From Megamerina dolium (Eukaryota > Arthropoda > Insecta > Diptera > Megamerinidae), in the NCBI GenBank assembly GCA_963854835.1, contig OY978527.1, positions 40,746,040-40,810,039 of the forward strand: a DNA stretch of 64,000 nucleotides, in the 5' to 3' direction. Position numbers and translations under genes: made by a program. Numbering within the stretch: the first letter of the stretch is position 1; every line of letters starts with the position of its first letter. The notes beneath the pieces were generated by a model that saw only the letters and a list, made by a program, of their open reading frames with translations, ran no database searches and was not told the DNA's origin. Below are positions 47,408-59,055 of this stretch, one piece after another.

Positions 47408-48344
47408 ATAGCAAATAATAATATTTTTGGATCAAATTTGGATATCTTGTTGCCGATATCATAAGATACATATAAAATGCCATATAATATAACCGATTTT
47501 TCGAATTCACATTTTTTAATTTTTAAAAAATTTTTTTTAAAATTTACTTTTTTTCAAATCCTAGACTTATAGAGCTATTTTGTAAAAACTCGATGGAGGT
47601 TCTGTCGAAAAATCCCATAATTCATCCATTCTAAGTCTATCTATATACCAATTGAGACTGCGATCAATTATGGGAGATAAGGAATGTTCATATTCATACG
47701 GGAAAAGTGACTCGAAATTTAATAACAAAGTATAGAAGCCTGAGCAAAAAGAAATTGAGTAGAAATCGAGGAATTTTCTGCGATATTCTTCACATAAAAC
47801 ACTCTACAAATGCATTATACGAATTGTTGGAATCGTTTTAATGAAGTCGTGTTGTGGAATGATGGCAATTATCGCCTCGATTGCTGGTATGAGACAAATC
47901 CATATTGACACTCTAATACTGATAATACAGATAGAGGCAAGTCATTAAAATACATACACATAAAAACCATTTTTTTTCCTCTCTGCTATAGATTATTCGA
48001 GGGGATATGACTTGAGACATGAACACTCAAACACCAATTGATGTATTTATTTCACAGCATATACATATACATTTGTATATACATACATATGTATTTTGAT
48101 TTATATATTTTTTACATATCATTAACAACAACAACATTTTATAACAAATTATAGAGTAAGTCACATAGGAGAAACTACTCAATCATTTGACTGGCAGTTC
48201 AATTTAGTTTTTTTTTCCCCTCCTCTTTAGTTCATGAAAGATAATCAATAAGCACTAATTTCATATGTTTAGTTATATTTAAAAATGGTATTCTAATATA
48301 GGAAACAATTAGTATTGTATGTCAATCTATAAGAAATGACATGC
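47408..48344. other. AT-rich non-coding stretch
   Basis: Nothing recognised. Confidence 0.45.
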
Positions 48345-49095
48345 TAAAGCAATTGCTAACAGCAGAGTAGAGCTCCAAATCTATCATTTAATCAGATTGA
48401 AAAGCTTGCAATGGATAACTCCCCTTCACTTCCATCAATAACAAAGCACCACCTTCTTATTCGTCAATCCAGCTGTCGGATTGTTTCTGGCACTTCCGAT
48501 TGCCTCTTCCGTATGACCGTTTTACTTCACATCATCATTTATAGTCATCAATTCCATCCGCAAATGCAGCGGAGTAAATTTTTCTCACTCTGTTCATAAG
48601 GCATCCATTTATCAAACTTCATGGCGAATTCAACCGCACGCAAAAATATTTAAACAGTGCTTCGAGCAGTGTTTAGCTCCTTCACGGTATCATAAGTGAT
48701 CCCATATAGATTTTCACCCATTTTTTTTGCAGAATCTCGTCGTACTCTTCCACGATCGGATGGCCGAGATTAATCTTTGACATTGGAATCTCCAGAATGG
48801 AATCATTTAAAATAACGTATATATTCTTTCAGGAGCCCACATCAAGTTTTTATCTCTACAAAAGCAACATTTTAAAATTCCACGAATTTTCTCATTAAAT
48901 AACTCCATTATCAAGTGTTGAAGCTTATTGCGCATTTTCTTCACCAAAAAAAATATGTTCACTGAACTGTCACCTTTCATACGCAATAGAGTAAAGTGAT
49001 ACTTTTCGCAAAAATACTGCAATACTTTTTACATAACCAATTTTTCACAACGCCATTAAATTAAGCGTGGACCAAATAAATACCCTGTATGGATC
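48345..49095 (-). mobile_element. Highly decayed mariner remnant
   Basis: On the minus strand, faint motifs in shifting frames resemble a mariner: GRPIVEEYDEILQKKW near 48770 (helix-turn-helix linker), KWMPYEQSEKNLL near 48615 (WVPHEL-like), and TNKKVVLCY..K.RGVIHCKLF near 48430 (the VWWDWKG-like strand). The order and spacing fit the same mariner group as 15313-16211, but no frame is open for more than about 70 codons and no TIRs were found. Confidence 0.5.
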
Positions 49096-49390
49096 ATTTT
49101 CTACTGCAGATCATCTCTCTCATCACTCTGTTTTGTAATGTTATGAGAATTTATAATTGATTAAATTTTTATGCGATTCGGCAAAAACATTTTTTTACAG
49201 AATAATATTTGTTTACAAACAAACTGACATCAGAAAAATATTAAGGAGTTGTAAACAATGCTCTCAAGTCGGCGTACAACTAATGATGACTTGCAAATTC
49301 AATATTCATAATATTCGCTTATAACATAAAATACTGAACCGCCTTCAGGAAAGTGCTAAAAAGTAATAAATTTTCAAATTGCAGCCAAAT

Positions 49391-50040
49391 TAATTAATCA
49401 TCATTATCATATATGGCCATTGCAACCCGTTATCGAGTTACAGTCGTCCGCAGCAGCTCTCTCCAGGCGTCTCTACTTTATGCGCTCCTTTTCCAATCAG
49501 TTACACCAAGCGCAGACAGGTTTTCCACGACCTGGTCCTTTCATCGGACCATGGCCTTCGTCTCCGTGCTCGTCCAACGACTTCCGTTTCAAACACCTTT
49601 TTCGCCGGAGCTTCTTCATCCATACGCACAACATGACCTAGCCACCGCCGACGTTGAATAGTGATGTGTTGGACTATGTCAATGTCAACGTAGAGAATAC
49701 GATAGTCGTCACCGACGCGAACAGGACCGAAGATTTTGCGAAGAATTTTTCTCTCGAACACTCCAAGCGTGGCTGCATCAGTCTGCGACACAACCCATGT
49801 TTCTGCGTCATAAAGCATCACGGGTATGATGAGCGTCTTGTAGAGTATCAGTTTTGTCGGGCGAGAGGTGGCTCTACACGTCATTTGCTTACTGAGCCCG
49901 TAGTAACACCTATTAGCAAGAGTGAGTCTTTGCTTTATCCCCAGGCTGACATCATTTTCGGTGTTAACGGCGGTGCCAATTTCGAAAGAATAATTGTCCG
50001 CTGCAACGTGGGATCCTAGACACCGCGTCTCCCTATTCGT
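49391..50040 (-). mobile_element. RTE-like LINE, copy D
   Basis: The minus-strand frame 49884-49501 encodes the RT C-terminal part: SRPTKLILYKTLIIPVMLYDAETW, LGVFERKILRKIFGPVRVGDDYR, YVDIDIVQHITIQRRRWLGHVVRMDEEAPAKKVFET and a basic GRARRRRPW. This is the best-preserved version of that segment. Upstream (49885-50010) the NDVSL-to-LSKQ region is readable in another frame. The 3' terminus resembles the family's (TATATGGCC, 49410-49418) with an ATG/ATA tandem tail at 49391-49409. It is 5'-truncated at about 50040. Confidence 0.82.
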
Positions 50041-50126
50041 GCACCATCAAATCCTCCTTCGTTGATTCCTTTTCGATTGCCTACTTTCTACTTATGACCT
50101 ACTAATTTAATATAATTATTATAAAA

Positions 50127-50235
50127 CAGGTGTCGTAGATCAGTGGTTAGTGTGTTGGCCTTCTAATCTTTAGGTAGTGGGTTCAATCCTCGACTGAAGC
50201 ACAGCTTTGATATCGAAAAATCAAATTTCAAAGCA
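50127..50235 (+). mobile_element. SINE tRNA-like head, copy 3
   Basis: This repeats the head of the SINE at 50343: GGTGTCGTAGATCAGTGG (A box with one change) and GGGTTCAATCCTC (B box), then 'gaagcacagctttgatatcg'. It stops after 'tatcgaaaaa', so only the head and first bases of the body remain. Confidence 0.8.
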
Positions 50236-50335
50236 AATTCCATAATAATACATTACAAAATTCTTTAAATATTTCTCATTGAATGTTTTATTTCGATTAC
50301 AGATGCCACAATATATTTTATATATTAGATTAGGT

Positions 50336-50744
50336 TAGAAATGTGGGTGCCGTAGCTCAGTGGTTAGTGTGTTGGCTTTCTGATCTATGGGTCGTGGGTT
50401 CAATCCCCGGCTGAAGCATAACAAAATTTATTATCGAAAAGATTTTTCTTTTGAGCGGTACCCACCTGCCGCCAAGAATTGAAAAGTTTTCCGGCAGTAA
50501 CAATTTGCCAAACAAAATGCTTCTTAAAAGAGCTCTATGACAAAACCAAGTTAAAGTGATGTCACAAGGGTTCTGCCATTCGGAACCGGCTAATATAAGT
50601 GGTCCTTCTAATGTTGTCCAAATTTAACACGCACAACAGTATTGGAAGAGAAGCTGAGTGGTATCACAATGGGCATTTCTGGGCTATATGTGTTCTCTCA
50701 GAGAACGTGCAGCCACATAACCTAACCTAACCCGGGCTAGAAAT
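50336..50744 (+). mobile_element. tRNA-derived SINE with 7-bp TSD, copy 4
   Basis: TAGAAAT at 50336-50342 and 50738-50744 flanks a 395-bp element. The head has an A box (TAGCTCAGTGG) and a perfect-looking B box (GGGTTCAATCCCC). The body matches the copies at 21199 and 60514. It is the longest copy, with a distinct 3' end ('gggcatttctgggctatatg', 'gcagccacataacctaacct'). Read as RNA, the head should recruit Pol III as in tRNA genes. Confidence 0.88.
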
Positions 50745-51440
50745 TATTTAGGTGAACAAAATTAATAATACCTCAATAAATGCTTTTTGGTAACATCTGC
50801 TAATAGGACTAGCTTATTTAGGTAATAGGGACATTGCTACCCTTTACGGTTCTTACATAGTGCGGGACCGGAGTTACATAGATGGTGAGAAATGATCTCA
50901 ATTTCCTTTACGTTCTTCCTATATTATAAATAATCATAAGAATTGTTATTACACAGCTTTTAATATGCCTCAGTCAAACGGATCAGTCTCAGTTGAAACA
51001 TGTTGAGATAAAGTAATTAAATCGATGGCCAAAAAAAAAATTGTCCAGAAATACAGCTAAAATTAATATTAATATTAATTTTTTTTTTCGAAGTGAGTTA
51101 AATATTTAAACAAGAATTACGTTCTATTTGAATTGAAAAATTTTTTAATTTGTTTATGCTGTATTATGTTCAGTATTGTTATTCAATCAACAATACCTAT
51201 AATTATTTAATATATGTATTATTGTCACAAAAACATATCTTCGTAGGGCCTATAAATAGGTATTCTTCTATTTAACGTACCAAAGAATACGACGTAGAAT
51301 TTATTGATTCATATACTCTAATTAATCATCATAGTCGATTGTTTTCACAAAAAAATATTTCGGTAGAATTCTATTAATAAACTGAAATAATAATAATACA
51401 AATGCCTATGCCTAAAAATAAACAAAACACAAACAGCATC
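50745..51440. other. Spacer upstream of the SDR gene
   Basis: AT-rich, with no coding feature. It probably contains the upstream control region of the SDR gene, but no specific site is evident apart from the TATA box below. Confidence 0.4.
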
Positions 51441-51453
51441 ACCAAAATAGCTC

Positions 51454-51496
51454 TATAAGTATATCTAGGTTAAATATCACTTTTAGTTGATCATTT
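51454..51496 (+). promoter_or_regulatory. Likely core promoter of the SDR gene (TATA box)
   Basis: TATAAGTA lies at 51454-51461. Candidate initiators follow at 51477-51482 (TCACTT, start A about 25 bases from the box) and 51491-51496 (TCATTT). The 5' UTR would be about 40-55 bases. The start codon context has G at -3 and G at +4. Confidence 0.5.
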
Positions 51497-51532
51497 GATA
51501 ATCAAGAGTTAAGAGAAAAAGACGATATCGTA

Positions 51533-52466
51533 ATGGATTTGAGTGGAAAAACTTGTGTTATTGTTGGTGGCTTCGGTGGGACCGGTATGGGAATATGTAG
51601 AGAATTGTTGAGAAAACGTATCGCGGTATGTATACACTATGACACTATTTGAAAATGTTGAAGATTGAAACCCATTTCGTGTTTCTGAATAGCGTCTATT
51701 TATTCTGGATAAATCTCCGAATGTATCTTGTGAGACGGAACTAAAGCGTATGGCTATGAATACAACAATTACATTTTATACATTCGATGTAACCGATAAT
51801 ATCGACAAATTGTCACAGACATTCCAGCAAATTATGGAAATTGTACCGAAAGTGGATGTACTCGTAAATTGTGCTGGTATCTTGGATGAACGCTATATAG
51901 AAAGTACAATTGAAATTAATCTATTGGGTTTAATTAAAACGACGGATGTTGCATTTGAATTTTGCGATAAACGTCATGGTGGTCAAGGCTGTCTTATTGT
52001 TAATATATCATCCGTATCCGGGCTACATCCAATACCTCTAACACCCATATACTGTACAACAAAAGCTGGTATTGTACATTTCACCAAATGTATAGCGGTA
52101 CGTTAATTTATATACGAATTTTTAAATAATATTTTTTTAAAACTATATAAACTAGAAGAATCAAAATCCAAGTAAATGTTTTTTTCACAGGGACTACAAC
52201 CGTTCTCCGGAATATCAGCGTTTGTTATATGTCCAGCCTTGACTGAAACAGCCTTGCTTACGGATGTAACCACTTACCGGGATTTTAGTCCGGAAACTGT
52301 TGAAAAATTTAACAACTTACCACGACAAACAGCTGAAATATGTGGTATAAATATTGTGAAAACTATTGAAAAGAATCAAAATGGTTCTATATGGATTTTG
52401 GAAGATGGAAAAATGCGTACTATCGAATCTGCTTCACTATGGAAAGCTCCAGAAATTTTAAAATAA
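51533..52466 (+). CDS. ADH-type short-chain dehydrogenase (SDR), three exons
   Basis: Exons are 51533-51625, 51693-52097 and 52191-52466. Introns are 67 and 93 bp, both GT-AG and both in phase 0. The spliced product is 257 residues, the family's normal length. It should be a soluble NAD-dependent oxidoreductase. Residues 9-20 (VIVGGFGGTGMG) form the Rossmann glycine turn, and Asp37 at the end of the second strand favours NAD over NADP. DVTD is at 63-66 and NCAG at 90-93. The catalytic tetrad is Asn107, Ser138, Tyr151 and Lys155 (YCTTK). The C-terminal NGSIWILEDG resembles insect ADH, Fbp2 and 15-PGDH-like proteins. The middle exon of 405 bp equals that of Drosophila Adh as I recall it, with introns at the same codons, which supports common ancestry. 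The substrate is unknown. I see no damage: it is the only intact host gene here. Confidence 0.93.
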
Positions 52467-52507
52467 TTCTCATTTTAAAATACTTTTATCCAATCGGTGC
52501 AAATCAA

Positions 52508-52567
52508 AATAAAATATTTATATTTATAGAATAATGTAGCAATATTTTTGGAAATGTTTCAAATAAA
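52508..52567 (+). terminator. Polyadenylation signals of the SDR gene
   Basis: AATAAA occurs at 52508-52513 and again at 52562-52567, 42 and 96 bases after the stop codon. Either could direct 3' end formation. Confidence 0.65.
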
Positions 52568-54640
52568 AGTCATTTTCTATTGCTCAAAGTAAGGGACTCA
52601 TCTGCTACAGACCGATATATATCCACAAATATCTCCGTTCCAACGAAGGATCATCTAACTCACTATGTAATATAGAAAAATATAATCTCTTTTTATAATA
52701 TGTATGATACTTTTCAAAATTGAGTTACTTACTCTTGCTTGATAAGAGCAAATTTGTCTGTTTTCTTTCAGTTTTATAATTTTCGAGCTTATTTTGATTA
52801 AATTTCTTCTCCAAACTAAATAAAATATTTTTCTTCCACCTGCTAGGCGGTATAAGTAGTTACATCCCTGTTCCCACAAATTTCCAGAGATGTTGACTCA
52901 CATTTCTTATTGGTTTTTATTTAGCCATATTTCCATTAAGCGACTGCGGTTCCTTCACAAATGATATTAACAATTTCTTTTATTATTTTCCATATTTTCA
53001 CTGTTTTGAAATTTCTGTAATAGTTCAAATGGTATTTTATTTATTATTTTATTAAATAATCCAAATATTTTCAACACAGTTAGTACTCACTTGTTACATC
53101 TATTCGATGTAAATATTAGCTCTTCAAAGAATCACTATTGATGTTCAACCAACCGATCTGATTTTGCATCTGAATATGAATTTAGTAATTGAATTTGAAA
53201 GCTATTTTTTTCCATATACCAGCTTGTTAGCGTTTGCTTTGCTTACCATTTCATAGTAACATTTTATAATTAACCAAATTTTTAATCAAGAAAAGCATTA
53301 TAGAATCAAATTTACAGCTAAAAATGAGAATTACTTGCCAAAACCTTTGTAAAAAAAATAACGAGATGCTGTGGAATTATGTTTAACAACAACAACAACA
53401 TCTACATACAATTTTGATATACCATTACGCGTCATCGTGCCAAAATAGGAAAAATTGCACCATTGCACATATGTTATTTTGCCAAGTGACACAATAATAA
53501 ACAAACCTATAATTATCTACGTGTACATAGTTCTAAGAGAAACGTATTTTATTTTATTTTATACTCTATACAATTTCTTTTCAAAATACGATAAATTGTT
53601 TTTTTTTTTCAAATTTTCGAATGAAAATAAATAGAAATAAAATATTTAGAAGTGCACTATGTAGGTAAAATTTATTTTATATATTGAATTGTTTGTTCAT
53701 ACAGGTGAACATATGGTTGAGTATTAAGGTTGTCATTGCGATAATCGAAACCGATTAACCATATGTATTTTTTTTTTATTTCGTAAATTTTGTCGAATAA
53801 TAATTGGTATTAGAAAATAGATTATGTTTACTTATATGTTCGCATATCCGAAAGGATATGTCTTAGGTTCGGTTAGATTTGTCTAAACATTTTTTCATTA
53901 GACTAACTTAGACTAACATGGATAGTTTTTACAATGGGGCTGGGTTATCTAAGTAATGATGCTTTTTTTTTTTAAATTTCTCGAATAATACTCTTATTCG
54001 GTAATCGATTTTTTTGAAAATGTAGCATAATTGGCAACCCTAGTGGATATATGTATAATGTGAATATGGCAATACAAACATATGTCTCCTCCATGTCAAT
54101 ATTCGTGTGCATAGATAATCCATATTACTATGGCATATTGCCATATACATACATAACATAAGCTTCTATTGTTACAACAATTTCAATTATATTTGGAATA
54201 CGTGTGCCAATATTTCGAAAAAAAAAAAATCCATTTTAATAAAATTCTTATAATTCTATATTCTATGTATTTCTATTTCATAAACTAGGTGAATAATAAA
54301 ATTAAATTAAATTTGAGACTGTTACAAATACAGATCAAGTAGCAGAATGTGAATAAGTACCCAGCAAAAAATGCGACTGGTCTGGGATGTATCCGGGATC
54401 AGTCGTAAAGGAAAATACGACTAATCGCACTTTTGATCACTTTCTATGGAATGAACTGTTCCCTTTTGTTCGAGCATGTCCTATGAAGAGACCAATTGTA
54501 CCCTTTTATACCCGAACGGGTATAATTGTAGATTAGTACGGCTAGAAATTTTCATTCAATGCCTTATAATTCTTAATTATATTTTCTTTTCAAGTATTTG
54601 ACAATTTACCCATTTTTGCTCTTCGAAACAAAATAATTTA
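52568..54640. other. AT-rich non-coding stretch
   Basis: No gene or repeat family is recognised. A 74-codon minus frame (52879-52655) has no known motif. Confidence 0.45.
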
Positions 54641-54769
54641 TTTTCATTAATTTCAAGCAATTCTGTCAAAACAAAGAACAAACTGAAGTTATGTTTTTGG
54701 AATGCAAATGGATTAAGCCAACATAAAAATGAACTGGAAGTATTTCTCCATAAAAATCAAGTTGATGTA

Positions 54770-55591
54770 ATGCTTATTTCAAAAACTCACTTCACAAAAT
54801 TTAATTATTTTTCAATAAATGGGTTTACGCTTTATGATACCAAACACCCTGAAAATAAGTCAAGAGGAGGGACAGCTATCCTCATCAAAAATAGAATAAA
54901 ACATTATGCATTAGAAGAATTTTGCAAAGAATATATTCATTCCACCTCTATTTGTATAGAAACAAGTATCCAAAATTTGAGGCCCTATGCTCCAATTAGG
55001 AGTTTAAAAGAGAAAAAAAAAACCCAAAAATTAACAATATCTTCTGTTTATTGTCCTCCTAGACATAATATTATAGAATCACAATTTTCTGAATTTTTTG
55101 CAACTTTAGGACATATATTTATCGCGGCGAGGGACTATATCGCCAAGCACACTTATTGGGGTTCCAGGCTTATATCTCCAAAAGGTAGACGTCTTTTCTC
55201 GACAATATCAAGCAACGGATATGATGCCATATCTACCGGCCAACCTACTTACTGGCCTGCGGATCCTAGAAAAGTACCGGATCTTATTGACTTTGCAGTA
55301 ACTAAAAGTCTAAAAAGAACCCATTTAAAGGCATGGCCATCCTTTGAACTTTCATCTGATCATTCTCCATCGTTCATTTTACTAAATGTTTTAGTTAGTT
55401 TCAGTGAATCCAGCCAGTATCTTACAAACACATTCACTAATTGGCTAAATTATAAAAAATATATTAGTTCTCACATTGGCCTTAAAATACCTCTTAAGAC
55501 AGTAAAGCAAGTCGATAGTGCAGTTGAAAATTTCACCAAGTTGGCTCAAAAAAACCAAATGAATCTACAAGAAATGGAGGATTACCACTGA
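54770..55591 (+). pseudogene. Jockey endonuclease domain, catalytically dead
   Basis: An open frame of 273 codons (in frame upstream to about 54690) encodes the apurinic-type endonuclease that nicks the target DNA. Motifs run in order: LISKTHF, SRGGTAILIKNRI, ISSVYCPPRHNI, ARDYIAKHTYWGSR, DLIDFAVTKSL and LSSDHSPSF. The SDH active site is kept. However, the catalytic Glu of the usual SETHF motif is Lys, and the Asn of the usual GD(F/Y)NAKH motif is Ile. The endonuclease should therefore be inactive even though the frame is open. After SSDHSPS the frame enters the linker and stops at 55591. Confidence 0.85.
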
Positions 55592-55765
55592 TGACCAATA
55601 ACAGCTCTACTACCTTAGTGAGATTTTCTTTAAAGGATAAAATAAGTGCCAAAATAATCGCCGAGCTACCTCAAATTGCAGTAAAACAGCTGTTACACAT
55701 AATGAATGCAATACCACGCCTTTGTTATTTCCCCCCAGCATGGAAAATTTCCCGAATAATTATGA

Positions 55766-56722
55766 TTGCAAAACCTGGAAAAGATTCGCACTAATGTATC
55801 GTCGTACAGGCCTATTAGCCTGCTGCCTATCCTATCCAAAGTGTTTGAAAAACTATTAATGTTGAAGATACAGCCAATTGTTGAAGCAAATAACATTATA
55901 CCGTTGCATCAATTAGGGTTCAGAGCAAAACATGGTACAGTAGAACAAGTTCACAGAATAGTATCTAACATTACAAATTTGTTCGAAGCAAAGCAGTACT
56001 GCTCAGCAGTATTTCTGGACGTCGCACAAGCTTTTGATAAGGTTTGGCATCATGGCCTACTTCACAAAATCGCTTGTCTCTTTCCAGATAACATTTGCAA
56101 AATATTAAAGAGCTATCTGTTGAATAGGAAATTTATGGTTAAACAAAGATCGTATTTACCGCAAGGAAGCGTCTTAGGTCCCTTTTTATATCTAATCTAC
56201 AATTCAGATATACCAACAAATGGCAATCTTTTCACATCAACTTTTGCAGACGATACAGCAATCTTGAGCGTCGATGATAATCCCAGTAAAGCGTCAGAAA
56301 AACTGCAAAGTCACTTAAAAAGAGTACAACACTGGCTGGAGACATGGCGTATTAGAATCAATGAATCAAAATGCGTCCATATGACTTTCACGTTGAATAG
56401 AAAAACATGCCCTCAACTACAAATTAATGGTCAAAAAATACCACAAAAAAACGAAGTGACCTATCTAGGCTTTCATCTCGATAGAAAGCTAACCTGGAAG
56501 AAGCACATTGAAACAAAGCAATCGCATGCTAAATTAAAAGCAGCCAAACTTCATTGGTTGATTGGAAACGCCTCGAAATTGTCACTTCATAATACAATGC
56601 TTATGTTCAAGTCCACCATTAAACCAATTGGGAGCTACGGCATTCAGCTTTGGGGCACTTCTTCAAACTCTAATATTGAGAAAATTCAGCGTGTTCAATC
56701 TAAAATCCTTAGATGTCAGTAA
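55766..56722 (+). pseudogene. Jockey reverse transcriptase, open RT domain
   Basis: A 318-codon open frame carries the full RT core: SSYRPISLLPILSKVFEKLL (motif 1), HQLGFRAKHGTVEQVHRI (motif 2), AVFLDVAQAFDKVWHHGLL (motif A with catalytic Asp), QGSVLGPFLYLIY (motif B), STFADDTAILS (motif C with the Asp pair), RIRINESKCVHMTF (motif D), EVTYLGFHLDRKLTWKKHI (motif E) and the thumb up to SYGIQLWGTSSNSN. All three catalytic Asp residues are present. The N-terminal RT part lies in another frame (55591-55794, AKIIAELP, PPAWKISRIIMIAKPGKD), and the tail (56722-56900) is frameshifted. It is a remnant of ORF2 rather than a host gene. Confidence 0.9.
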
Positions 56723-57231
56723 CACAAATATACACAAGGCCCTCCGGATTGACACTATTAAAATAGACATAGGGAAACATTGCCAACGTTACTCTGAACG
56801 ACTAAGTAATCATCCTAATACTGTAGCGAGAGAGCTCCTTAAGCTTAAATATATTAAAAGACTAAAAAGGAAAAATGTTTTAAATATATCTTTCACATAA
56901 TCTCTCATTACTATTATATATGTCCTTCATGACATCACATGTTATATTTGTTTGCTTTAATTTATTTGAATGATGTACACATTGGTGTAGAATCAACAAA
57001 ATGTATTTTTTAGTATATAACATTTGAATAATTATTGTTAGTTTCGTAAGAAAGATACAATAAATAGAAGAAATTGAAAAAAAAAAAAATTGTAATTCTC
57101 ATGTAAAAAAAATTATTTTATTTTTTTTACAGGTACAGAGTACAGATCAAACAATTTATTTTCATTCATAGCATTATAATTTTCGATTCATCTATTTCAA
57201 ATTTAAATGTACAAATAAAATTTACGTATTT

Positions 57232-57330
57232 TCCCTATTCGGATTCGAATCTGGGTACCAACAACGTATCATGTGTTTTGCTATCGTATATTCTATCGCC
57301 GTCGCTCTACCAGCTACACTAACCTGTAAC
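57232..57330 (-). tRNA. tRNA-like segment with A and B boxes (pseudogene or SINE head)
   Basis: On the minus strand, an A box-like TGTAGCTGGTAGAGCG (57318-57303) is followed about 50 bases later by a B box, GATTCGAATCC (57251-57241 region). The spacing exceeds that of a simple tRNA, so it would need an intron or a long variable arm. I could not fold a clean cloverleaf. It is unrelated to the other SINE heads in the window. A decayed intron-bearing tRNA gene or the head of another SINE are both possible. Confidence 0.4.
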
Positions 57331-59055
57331 ATATCATTTTTAACTTAAAAGCGAATAACTTGAACGTGTAAAAAATCTCTAAATATACATATGAATTAAT
57401 TGAAAAATTGATCCCGAAAAGATTAATCCCGAACTACTCTCTTTAGAGATAAGTAGCAAATTTTTTGCAGAGCATGTACATGCCAATATGAATAGAAGAT
57501 TTTATGAGAAAATTATTTATTATAGCTTTGTGATAAAATAGTCTATTATAAGTAAATTGAAAATAAAACTACATTTTGATAATGGTTTTATGTAAAAGAG
57601 TAAAAATTGAAACTTCTCAATGTAAGAGTTTTCATTTAAGTACAATGTTTAAGTACTCATATGAACACTGAAGTATAAAGAGACTAATTTTGAATATCCT
57701 GTTGCATCAGAAACAAGAAACCAACAAACAATCCAATGGATGATGAGTTAAGGTGTAAAAAAAAGTACCTTAGTAAGTATTTAATACTAAATGACTTTAC
57801 ACTTAAGCAGCAGGTATTTGCACATTTTCTACCATAATTCAGTTACACATAACAACTCATATGAGTATGCTTATACGAGTAGTTGCTACATATAGCATTG
57901 AAATGTACATACGAGTATAGTACGTACGTACAAGTAATATAGCTGCATGTGACATACCCCAATGCAACATAAATCAAAACACATAATTCGTATGTTGTTT
58001 ATGTTATTATTATTTTTTATACACACGTATTGTATTCCATATAAACGCATAAGGAAATTGAATATAATATAAATTTCTCCCCTTTTGGCCCCATTTTCGC
58101 ATGTCGTTTCCCTTTTTTTTTGGTATGATATTTCTTATGCTGCTTTTGTGTCTGCTTAAACTCGTACATAATGTCTCTCTATAGTCTTATGCTGTTTAGG
58201 TATTTACTCGTATATGATACCCAACACGACGGTAATTTGATAATTTATGACAAACGTTTGTGAGGGAAAAAATGTGAATTTCCCCTCTTTTTCACTCACT
58301 CATATTCACTCTCTCATTCTCACTCTGTCATTTTTTAATATGAGTTTGATAGTATTCACGTTTGCGTTCTCTTTCATTCGTTTGCAGAATTCAACATCAT
58401 AAAAAGGTTATGTGATCCTTAATTTATGGCATCGCTAGAGTATCCTTTTTTTCTTTTTTTTTTCTTCTTTCTGATCTTTGGAGTGCTTTTGCATTTTACG
58501 TTTGTCTACTTAGACATACTGTTACATACAGTCGATAAGCACTTATCTTTGCCTTTTGTTGTGACATTTGGTGACATGTGTGTTGACATTTTCATTTATG
58601 ATTACCTCTTCTGTTGGTATTGCTAATGGTTGAAATGTTAATGCATTTATGCTATAAATGTGTCTTTTTTTTCGTAGCAGGTTACAAAATGTATTGGGGA
58701 ATTGGAATTCATAAATTGACAGAAGGAACAACTATAAATTATACCAAAATATGGTTTGTAAAGCTGTATGAGGTGAATGCATCAAATCCAAGAGGTTCGG
58801 TCATACTGAGCGAATTGAAGAACATAAAACCCTCAAACGAAAAGATTGGGTTTGAACTTCTTCTGAAAGATGCTATATAGCAACACATTGTCATACATGT
58901 GGCTTCTACAAAAATGTTAGGAGACAGAGTTAGTAGGGGTCTACAGCGTAAGCGTAGCAAGTATGGAAAAACAAAGTTAAAATCACTTTTTTAAGTATCT
59001 CATTTCAAAATCGCTGTATTATCTGCTTCATACTTTAACAGATGAATGTCTTCAG
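57331..59055. other. AT-rich non-coding stretch
   Basis: It includes poly-T near 58448-58470. The 88-codon plus frame 58614-58880 shows no family I recognise. Nothing firm. Confidence 0.4.

Larger units (their letters stand above)
54641..57090 (+). mobile_element. Jockey-clade LINE, nearly complete ORF2
   Basis: The best-preserved transposon in the window. Endonuclease from about 54690 (LCFWNANGLSQHKNELEVFL), RT to 56722, C-terminal tail in a second frame to 56900, then a 3' UTR and an A tail at 57077-57089. ORF1 is absent, so it is 5'-truncated, and about 150 codons between endonuclease and RT are missing near 55590. Frame changes occur at about 55590, 55795 and 56720. It belongs to the same clade as the copy at 12950-14430, whose TYGIQLWGTASRSNI matches SYGIQLWGTSSNSNI here. 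Confidence 0.92.

Noticed and set aside
58614..58880. 88-codon frame preceded by an acceptor-like 'ttttttcgtagcag'
   Set aside because: No recognisable domain, no partner exon with a matching donor, and composition like the flanks.
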